From: Anaerolineales bacterium UBA7227
GTDB lineage: Bacteria > Chloroflexota > Anaerolineae > Anaerolineales > Villigracilaceae
Length of the DNA: 40,614 bases
NCBI GenBank assembly: GCA_002473085.1
Contig: DKTP01000154.1
Coordinates: 1-40,614, forward strand
Direction: 5' to 3'
Part shown: piece after piece, positions 33,391 to 40,614 of the stretch
Numbering within the stretch: the stretch's first letter is position 1
Layout: each line of letters opens with the position of its first letter
Made by a program: the position numbers and the translations under genes
The notes under the pieces: model-generated
The model's database searches: none
Seen by the model: the letters and a program-made list of their open reading frames with translations, nothing else
What the model was told of the DNA's origin: nothing

Positions 33391-33780
33391 TCAGGCCTGC
33401 CGGCTCAAGACTTTTTCCACGCTGGCGAGCAGTTCCTGCGGGTTGAACGGTTTGGCGATGTAATCGTCCACTTTGGCGATATGCAGGCCCAGCACTTTGT
33501 CGATGTTTTGGGCTTTGGCCGTCACTACAATGACCGGGATGTCGCGCGTGGTTTCGTCGGCCTTCATTTGCTGGTATACTTCCCAGCCGTCCATATCGGG
33601 CATCATCAAGTCCAGCAGGATCAGGTCGGGGTGCGTCTCGCGGATTTTTTTAACCCCGTCCGCGCCGCCCGCCGCGCCCTGCACGATGAAGCCGCGGCGC
33701 TCAAGAATGAGGCGGATCAGGTCGATCATCTCCGGCTCATCTTCGATACATAGTATTCGTTTGGGATTTTTATCGTTCAT
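33391..33780 (-). CDS. Receiver-only response regulator
   Basis: 129-residue CheY-like single receiver domain. Acidic pair ED in CIEDEPE (about 10-15), phospho-acceptor aspartate in LILLDLMMPDMDGWE (about 57), conserved threonine in VVTAKA, lysine in YIAKPF. No output domain. No histidine kinase is in the window. It is flanked by a promoter-side inverted repeat and its own terminator, so it is a single-gene unit. The long open frame upstream of 33780 is antisense to xthA and is rejected. Confidence 0.92.
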   Translation of the reverse strand: MNDKNPKRILCIEDEPEMIDLIRLILERRGFIVQGAAGGADGVKKIRETHPDLILLDLMMPDMDGWEVYQQMKADETTRDIPVIVVTAKAQNIDKVLGLHIAKVDDYIAKPFNPQELLASVEKVLSRQA

Positions 33781-33811
33781 GGATGCCTGCCAAAACAAGT
33801 TTACCATAATA

Positions 33812-33852
33812 ATACCCACTTCTAAGAAAGCGCATGTAAAGAGAGTGGGTAT
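33812..33852. repeat. Inverted repeat between divergent response regulator and xthA genes
   Basis: Nine-base arms ATACCCACT (33812-33820) and AGTGGGTAT (33844-33852), centres 32 nt apart, about three helical turns. It lies in the 87-nt divergent promoter region. Candidate operator controlling one or both genes; no regulator is identified. Confidence 0.45.
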
Positions 33853-33867
33853 CAAAGAGATGGGACG

Positions 33868-34629
33868 ATGAACATCATCACCTGGAATGTCAATGGGATT
33901 CGCGCCGCGCTGGGCAAGAACGCGCTGGACTGGGCTTTCGACCGCCGTCCCGACGTTTTGTGTTTGCAGGAAATCAAGGCCCGTCCCGATCAATTGACCG
34001 AGGCGCAGCGGACGCCTCCCGGCTACGATGTGACGTGGAACCCGGCCGAACGTCCCGGCTACAGCGGCGTCGCCACCTACTGCGCCGCTTCGCCCCTCGA
34101 CGTCGAGCTGGGTCTGTCGTCCCCGCGCTTTGACATTGAGGGACGCGTCATCCGCACCCGCCATCCCGACTTCCTTCTTTATAACATCTACTTCCCAAAC
34201 GGGCAGCGCGGCCGCGAGCGCGTGGACTACAAACTGGACTTCTACGCCCGCCTGCTCGAACTCTGCGACGCGCTCCACGCCTCGGGCGAGAAGATCGTCA
34301 TCACCGGCGATTTCAACACCGCGCATATGCCGATTGACCTGAAAAACCCGAAGGAGAACGAGACCACTTCGGGGTTTCTGCCCGAGGAGCGCGAATGGGT
34401 GCAGAAATTCCTCGACCACGGCTTCGTGGACGCGTATCGGAGGTTGTATCCCGACCGCGTCCAATACACCTGGTGGACGTATCGTTTCGCGGCGCGAGCG
34501 CGCGGCATCGGCTGGCGGCTGGACTATTTCCTCGTCTCCGAGGCGCTGTTCCCGCGCGTCAAGGACGTCGTTGTGCATGAGGACGTGATGGGATCGGACC
34601 ACTGTCCCGTGGAATTGATCGTCGAATAG
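33868..34629 (+). CDS. xthA: Exodeoxyribonuclease III (AP endonuclease)
   Basis: 253-residue enzyme of the exonuclease III/Ape1 family, acting at abasic sites in base excision repair. N-terminal MNIITWNVNGIRAAL, metal ligand in LCLQEIKA, GRVIRTRH, YFPNGQ, ITGDFNTAH and the C-terminal WRLDYFLVSEAL with catalytic SDHCPV. Full length for the family. The ATG has only a weak GAGATGGG before it. The gene is divergent from the response regulator. A T-run follows it (34640-34647) without a clear stem. Confidence 0.95.
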   Translation: MNIITWNVNGIRAALGKNALDWAFDRRPDVLCLQEIKARPDQLTEAQRTPPGYDVTWNPAERPGYSGVATYCAASPLDVELGLSSPRFDIEGRVIRTRHPDFLLYNIYFPNGQRGRERVDYKLDFYARLLELCDALHASGEKIVITGDFNTAHMPIDLKNPKENETTSGFLPEEREWVQKFLDHGFVDAYRRLYPDRVQYTWWTYRFAARARGIGWRLDYFLVSEALFPRVKDVVVHEDVMGSDHCPVELIVE

Positions 34630-34689
34630 CGGCGGGCTTTTTTTTGTTAGAGTATCATATAAAAATCACCCAATACAGACATGCGGTTG

Positions 34690-34695
34690 TATAAT
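34690..34695 (+). promoter_or_regulatory. Probable -10 box of ftsH
   Basis: Perfect TATAAT 24 nt before the start codon in the 89-nt gap after xthA. No convincing -35 at 16-18 bp (TCACCC is the closest). GGAGG lies at 34709-34713. Confidence 0.5.
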
Positions 34696-34718
34696 CATCG
34701 TGGTATCTGGAGGTTTCT

Positions 34719-36587
<1,869 letters not shown>

Positions 36588-36588
36588 G

Positions 36589-36632
36589 TAGTCGGATAGT
36601 CTGGTGGTCTGATGGTCAGATGGCCGCCTGGT
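36589..36632. repeat. Degenerate GTAGTC/GATGGTC repeat tract after ftsH
   Basis: Units GTAGTC, TAGTCTGG and GATGGTC like those at 690-749; 36604-36627 matches 726-749 at 21 of 24 positions. On the far side of the terminator, 36688-36712 carries three GACTAC units in the reverse orientation, so the terminator is bracketed by inverted copies. Confidence 0.6.
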
Positions 36633-36648
36633 CGTAGATGAAATGAGA

Positions 36649-36675
36649 AGCCTCCCGCAATCGCGGGAGGCTTTT
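36649..36675 (+). terminator. Terminator of ftsH
   Basis: Ten-base perfect stem AGCCTCCCGC (36649-36658)/GCGGGAGGCT (36663-36672) with a 4-nt loop, followed by TTTTGATTTT. It may also serve the convergent acyl-CoA synthetase gene. Confidence 0.88.
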
Positions 36676-36705
36676 GATTTTGCGGCCGACTACTTGACTA
36701 CTCGA

Positions 36706-38412
36706 CTACCCCGGATGAGCCTCTTTGTGCTGTCTCACCAGTTCGCGGCGCAGGATCTTGCCGACGGTGGTCTTCGGCAGTTCGGAACGGAACTCGTAGT
36801 GCGTGGGGACTTTGTACGCGGCCAGGCGTTCCTTGCAGAAGGCTTTGAGTTCCTCTTCGGTGGCCGTTTCGCCCGGCTTGAGGACGATCCACGCTTTGAC
36901 GGTCTCGCCGCGATACGGGTCGGGGATGCCGGCCACACCCACGTCCATCACTTTGGGATTCGCCGCCAGGACTTCCTCCACCTCGCGCGGCCAGACCTGG
37001 TATCCGCCCGGCTTGATGAGTTCTTTCTTGCGATCTACGATGTAGAAGTAACCGTCTTCGTCCATGCGGCCGATGTCGCCCGTGAAGAGCCAGACTTTCC
37101 CGTCCTTCAGAGTCCGCAGAGTGTTGGCGGTCTCGGTGGGCATGTTGTGATAGCCTTTCATCACCTGCGGCCCGTTGATGACGATCTCGCCAATCTCGCC
37201 CAGGGGCATTTCGGTCTCGCCGTCGTCGAGATTGATGATCTTGCAGTCCACGTCGGGGAGCGGCATCCCGATGGAGCCGGTCTTGTTGACGCCGTTGAGC
37301 GGGTTGCAGTGCGTGGCGGTCGGCGCTTCCGAAAGTCCGAAGCCCTCGAAGACCTTGCCGCCGCTCAATCGTTCGAAAGTCTCCTTGGTCTCGCGCAGGA
37401 GCGGAGCGGACCCGGAGATGCAGGCTTTGATGGACGAAAGGTTGTACTTGCCGGCTTTCACGTCCGGGCGGTTGTTGATGGCGTTATAGAGCGTCGGTAC
37501 GCCGGGGAAGATGGTGGGATGGAATTTGTTGATGTTCTCCAGCACGTCGGGGATGTCGCGCGCGTTGGGGATCATCACCATGCTGGCGCCGGTGGACATG
37601 GCGAACAACATGCCCGCCACCATGCCGTAGACGTGGAAGAGCGGGATCGCCATCAGGACGATTTCCTGGCCTTCGACGAGGTTGGTCATCCAACTCTTGA
37701 TCTGGAGCGTGTCGGCCAGGACGTTGAAGTGGGTGGCTACCGCGGCCTTGGAAACGCCGGTCGTCCCGCCGCTGTATTGGAACAGGGCCGTGTCGTCCGG
37801 TCCGATGTCCAGTTTTGGACGCGGCGAGTTGGCGTACTTCGCCAGCAGGTCCTGGAACCAGATATCGCCCTCCGCCAGTCCGCCCTCGATGCGGAATCCG
37901 CCTTTCTTCTCCTTCGCCAGCGTGAACAGGACGCGCAGGACGGGGGGCAGGGTCTCTTTGATGTTGGTGACGATCAACTTTTTGATTTTGGTCTTCGGCT
38001 GGGCGGCCTTGATCGTTTTGTAGAAATTGGTCATCACGAACATGATCTCGACCCCGGAATCGTTGACCTGATATTCGATTTCGGGCGGCGTGTAAAGCGG
38101 ATTCGTCGCCACCACGACCCCGCCCGCCTTGAGGATCCCGAAATAGGCCATCACGAATTGCGGCGTGTTTGGCATGAAGATTCCTACGCGGTCGCCTTTC
38201 TTCACGCCCATCGCGACCAGCGCCGCCGCGATGCGGTCGGTGACGGCGCTCATCTCTTTGTAAGAAATGACCGCACCCTTAAAGATCGTGCAGGCGCGGT
38301 CGGGATACTTCTGGGCGCTGTTTTCAAGCAATTGAAAGAGCGGGATTTTCGGATATTCGATTGTGGCTGGCACCCCTTTGTCGTAATTCTTGATCCAGGG
38401 ACGGTCATTCAT
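36706..38412 (-). CDS. Long-chain fatty acid-CoA ligase (AMP-binding family)
   Basis: 568-residue adenylate-forming enzyme. It has the ATP motif YSGGTTGVSK (about 190-200, with S for the usual T), FEGFGLSEAP, FTGDIGRMDEDGYFYIVDRKKELIKPGGYQVWPREVEE and the C-terminal catalytic lysine in VGKILRREL. It activates a carboxylic acid, most likely a long-chain fatty acid, to the CoA thioester. GGAGGAG lies 8 nt before the ATG at 38412; the longer open frame runs through the promoter and is rejected. Close to FadD-type enzymes; chain-length preference is not readable. Confidence 0.92.
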   Translation of the reverse strand: MNDRPWIKNYDKGVPATIEYPKIPLFQLLENSAQKYPDRACTIFKGAVISYKEMSAVTDRIAAALVAMGVKKGDRVGIFMPNTPQFVMAYFGILKAGGVVVATNPLYTPPEIEYQVNDSGVEIMFVMTNFYKTIKAAQPKTKIKKLIVTNIKETLPPVLRVLFTLAKEKKGGFRIEGGLAEGDIWFQDLLAKYANSPRPKLDIGPDDTALFQYSGGTTGVSKAAVATHFNVLADTLQIKSWMTNLVEGQEIVLMAIPLFHVYGMVAGMLFAMSTGASMVMIPNARDIPDVLENINKFHPTIFPGVPTLYNAINNRPDVKAGKYNLSSIKACISGSAPLLRETKETFERLSGGKVFEGFGLSEAPTATHCNPLNGVNKTGSIGMPLPDVDCKIINLDDGETEMPLGEIGEIVINGPQVMKGYHNMPTETANTLRTLKDGKVWLFTGDIGRMDEDGYFYIVDRKKELIKPGGYQVWPREVEEVLAANPKVMDVGVAGIPDPYRGETVKAWIVLKPGETATEEELKAFCKERLAAYKVPTHYEFRSELPKTTVGKILRRELVRQHKEAHPG

Positions 38413-38455
38413 AACGGCAACTCCTCCATTGGTGGGTGGGAAAAAATGTAAGCCT

Positions 38456-38484
38456 AGTATATACATGAAAAATTCAAACGTCAA
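38456..38484 (-). promoter_or_regulatory. Promoter of the acyl-CoA ligase gene, -35 inside miaA
   Basis: TTGACG (38484-38479), 17-bp spacer, TATACT (38461-38456) on the minus strand. The -35 is formed by the last codons of miaA. Predicted start near 38449, leaving a leader of about 37 nt. Confidence 0.7.
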
Positions 38485-39400
38485 CCGCTGCGCGCAGGAG
38501 TTTTCGAATCTCGTCCTCCGTGTTTTCGCGGACAGTGAACCAGCGGATGGACTCGTCCGTGGGTTTGAACCAGTTCGCCTGCCTGCGGACGAAGACCCGC
38601 GTGGCGCGTCGGATCTGGACCTTGGCCTGTTCCTCCGTCAATTGGCCTTTTACCACCCCGACGCATTCGCGATACCCGATCCCCGACATGGGCGGCAACT
38701 CCGGCGAATAGCCTTTTTCGAGCAGCCGTCGGGCCTCGTCCACGAAACCGGCCGCGAACATGGACTCGATGCGCGCGTCCACGCGCGCGTACAGTTCCTC
38801 GCGCGGACGCGTCAACCCGACGGCAATGAGGCGGTAGGGAGATTCCGCCTGGCCGCGCTGCTCGGAGAACCTCCGTCCCGTGGACAGAATCACCTCCAGC
38901 GCGCGGATCGTCCGCCGCGCGTTGCGCGCGTCGATTTTCGCCGCCGCTTCGGGATCGAGCAATTTTAGCCTATCGTGTAGCCAATATATTCCCCGTTCCG
39001 TCTTCAATTTTTCCAATTCGCTCCGCAGACGCTCGTCGGGCTTCACCTCCGGCGGACTCCAGCCCTCCGTCACCGCGCGGACGTATTGACCCGTCCCGCC
39101 CACCAAAAAGGGAAGTTTCCCCCGCGCGTGGATGTCCGCGATGACCCGCCGCGCCTCCCGCTGAAACTGCGCCAGCGACCAGGTCTCGTCAGGCTCCGCC
39201 ACGTCAATCAAATGATGCGGGACGCGCGCCCGCTCGGCGGGAGTCGGCTTGGCCGTGCCGATGTCCATGCCGCGGTAGAAGAGACGCGAATCCGCGCTGA
39301 CGATCTCGCCGTCCATCGTCTCCGCGAGGCGGATGGCGATCTCGGTCTTGCCGACGGCGGTCGGTCCGATGAGGAGGATGAGGGGAGGGGGAGTCATCAC
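38474..39400 (-). CDS. miaA: tRNA dimethylallyltransferase
   Basis: 308-residue enzyme that puts a dimethylallyl group on A37 of tRNAs reading UNN codons. P-loop GPTAVGKT (about 10-17), SADSRLFYRGMDIGTAKPT, PHHLIDV, FLVGGTGQYVRAV and GIGYRE are all family motifs; the C-terminal VRRQANWF is also typical. GTG at 39400 and ATG at 39397 are adjacent; GAGG upstream fits the GTG spacing slightly better. It starts 15 nt after the SH3-like lipoprotein gene. Confidence 0.95.
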   Translation of the reverse strand: MMTPPPLILLIGPTAVGKTEIAIRLAETMDGEIVSADSRLFYRGMDIGTAKPTPAERARVPHHLIDVAEPDETWSLAQFQREARRVIADIHARGKLPFLVGGTGQYVRAVTEGWSPPEVKPDERLRSELEKLKTERGIYWLHDRLKLLDPEAAAKIDARNARRTIRALEVILSTGRRFSEQRGQAESPYRLIAVGLTRPREELYARVDARIESMFAAGFVDEARRLLEKGYSPELPPMSGIGYRECVGVVKGQLTEEQAKVQIRRATRVFVRRQANWFKPTDESIRWFTVRENTEDEIRKLLRAAVDV

Positions 39401-39415
39401 GCGGTCGCCTCGAAT

Positions 39416-40192
39416 TCATTGGCACAGAAAATATGCGTCAATATTATCCCAGCCTTCGCGCGCCCATCCCGAGAAATCTTTCTTTGTCGTTCCAACAGGG
39501 TCGAAGCCTTTGTCCTGCAAGCCATAGAGCGTGCCTTGATAAATTTTGACCTTCCACCACCAAAAATCGTTCGAGCATACGGGGCCGTCCACAATCTTGA
39601 TGGCTGTTCCTGGATAGATGGACATGAGTTCGGCGGCGGCCATATTTGACGCCTTGCGGATTATAAGGCGGTCGTCCTTGGTGCATACTGTGGCGTCGCG
39701 CCCCGCTTCGAGACGCGTGGGATACTTGGCGCCCGGACAGGACGAATCTTTGACCAGGCTGACTCCGGGATCGGCAGTGTAATAAATTACGGATGGCGCG
39801 CCCGATTCCAATTCGAGGACGATATCGCCGTCCGATTCGTGTTTGAGATCCACTTTTTTATACAGCGTATTGCCGTCGTCGAACGTGACTTTGAATTCTT
39901 TTTCTTCCTCGAGCGCATATACCACCGCCTTATCGTCTACGCGGACGATCAGCACTTTCTGATCATATTGCTTTCGCATTGACCAAATCGTCGCTCCGCC
40001 TCCAACATCGAATGTTCCGATAGGCGTGACGATCTGCCCGGAAAAGCCGACCTTCAACTCGCCGCTTGAATTGATGGAGACCCGGACCGGGACGATTGGC
40101 GGCTGGAAACCAATTTCCGCTTCAGGCTGACAGCCAATGATGAGTAACGCTGCGATCACCGACAAAAATCCCGCTGATTTCGAGTTCTTCAT
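39416..40192 (-). CDS. Hypothetical lipoprotein with C-terminal SH3-like domain
   Basis: 258-residue exported protein. Signal GFLSVIAALLIIGC with lipobox LIIGC near residue 21. Residues about 40-145 are beta-rich with a VRVSINSSGELKVGFSG start. Residues about 165-258 look like a bacterial SH3 domain (ATVCTKDDRLIIRKASN, GTAIKIVDGPVCSNDFWWWKVKI, GWAREG), a fold that often binds wall polymers. Five cysteines in the mature part could pair. No closer family is recognised. Its neighbours, a YraN-type gene and miaA, give no functional hint. Confidence 0.75.
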   Translation of the reverse strand: MKNSKSAGFLSVIAALLIIGCQPEAEIGFQPPIVPVRVSINSSGELKVGFSGQIVTPIGTFDVGGGATIWSMRKQYDQKVLIVRVDDKAVVYALEEEKEFKVTFDDGNTLYKKVDLKHESDGDIVLELESGAPSVIYYTADPGVSLVKDSSCPGAKYPTRLEAGRDATVCTKDDRLIIRKASNMAAAELMSIYPGTAIKIVDGPVCSNDFWWWKVKIYQGTLYGLQDKGFDPVGTTKKDFSGWAREGWDNIDAYFLCQ

Positions 40193-40235
40193 TCTCCGCT
40201 TCCTTCTTCGACTGTGATGGATTTTGTAATTTGGT

Positions 40236-40586
40236 TTAGATTATATTCTCAAAATGGACGATCTTCGCCTCGCCCGACTCTCCCTCCACGGCGATGATGT
40301 CCACGCGCCAGGCGCTGAATTCGGGGTGAGCGAGGACGTATTTTTCCGCCGCGCTCAACAGTCTCCGCCGCTTTTGGGGAGAGACGGAATATTCAGGGTA
40401 ACCATATCGGTTGGACGAGCGCGCTTTCACCTCCACGAAAATCAGCACGTTGTCCTGTCGGGCGATGATGTCCACTTCGCCGCGCTCGGCGCGGAAATTG
40501 CGCTCCAGAATCTGGCAGCCCTTCTTCTCCAGATATTCTGCCGCGGCCTGCTCGCCCCAGCGTCCCACGCGTTGTTGAGTTCTCAT
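40236..40586 (-). CDS. YraN/UPF0102 family nuclease-like protein
   Basis: 116-residue protein of the restriction endonuclease-like fold. N-terminal GRWGEQAAAEYLEKKGCQILERNFRAERGEVDIIA, then the core D...E-x-K in VLIFVEVKARSS at about residues 48-58. The family is widespread and lies near rnhB or tRNA genes in many genomes; its role is not settled. Complete length for the family. Confidence 0.9.
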   Translation of the reverse strand: MRTQQRVGRWGEQAAAEYLEKKGCQILERNFRAERGEVDIIARQDNVLIFVEVKARSSNRYGYPEYSVSPQKRRRLLSAAEKYVLAHPEFSAWRVDIIAVEGESGEAKIVHFENII

Positions 40587-40614
40587 CGAGTTCCTTTTCT
40601 GCCGCGAATGACGC

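Overview
The window is a G+C-rich bacterial chromosome segment with tightly packed genes, almost all on the minus strand. It has no phage genes, insertion sequences, CRISPR array or rRNA. The gene set (two complete branched-chain amino acid type ABC importers, CBS-domain family II pyrophosphatase, menaquinone genes, LysM/M23 wall protein, HEPN/MNT pair, degenerate TAGTCTGG-like intergenic repeats) looks like an anaerobic or facultative Chloroflexota of the Anaerolineae type. That placement is an inference from gene content and style, not from a marker gene.

Layout. 1-2.2 kb: a corrinoid protein, a GntR/FCD regulator that looks leaderless, tRNA-Arg(UCG), and a divergent A-type Fe-S carrier with a Cys/His-rich tail. 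2.2-8.1 kb: one probable minus-strand operon running FAD subunit, fused Fe-S/molybdopterin oxidoreductase, CBS-pyrophosphatase, MNT nucleotidyltransferase, HEPN protein. 8.1-11.2 kb: an ECF sigma factor translationally coupled to an 830-residue membrane-anchored LysM protein. 11.2-15.7 kb: hotdog thioesterase, menaquinone methyltransferase and prenyltransferase, and an amidohydrolase fused to a CYTH-like domain. 16-19.3 kb: an orphan LIV-type binding lipoprotein, a CinA-like protein and a membrane-anchored M14 carboxypeptidase in one overlapping unit. 19.5-31 kb: two tandem paralogous LIV importers, each ordered binding protein - hairpin - livH - livM - livG - livF - terminator. 31-33.3 kb: DUF192, LysM/M23 peptidase and a cyclic-nucleotide-binding protein. 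33.4-36.6 kb: a receiver-only response regulator, then plus-strand xthA and ftsH. 36.7-40.6 kb: acyl-CoA synthetase, miaA, an SH3-like lipoprotein and a YraN-family protein.

The most interesting signal is RNA-level. Both LIV binding-protein genes are preceded by the same promoter form (TTGACC, 17 bp, TAnGAT) and a conserved leader of about 185 nt. Each leader has a long helix, a terminal GACCCG/CGGGTY hairpin, a 12-nt perfect complement to the 3' end of 16S rRNA far upstream of the real start, and mutually exclusive pairings that could hide or expose the ribosome binding site. The two proteins they precede have diverged strongly, so the leader looks selected as RNA. Upstream of the cluster-1 promoter lies a decayed copy of the 3' end of the cyclic-nucleotide-binding gene that sits intact upstream of cluster 2. 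This shows that cluster 1 is a tandem copy of cluster 2 and dates the leader to that event.

Other points worth following are an oxidoreductase whose N-terminal [2Fe-2S] domain has lost all four cysteine ligands, the amidohydrolase-CYTH fusion next to menaquinone genes, and the ECF sigma/LysM sensor pair. All calls come from reading the sequence; no database search was run.
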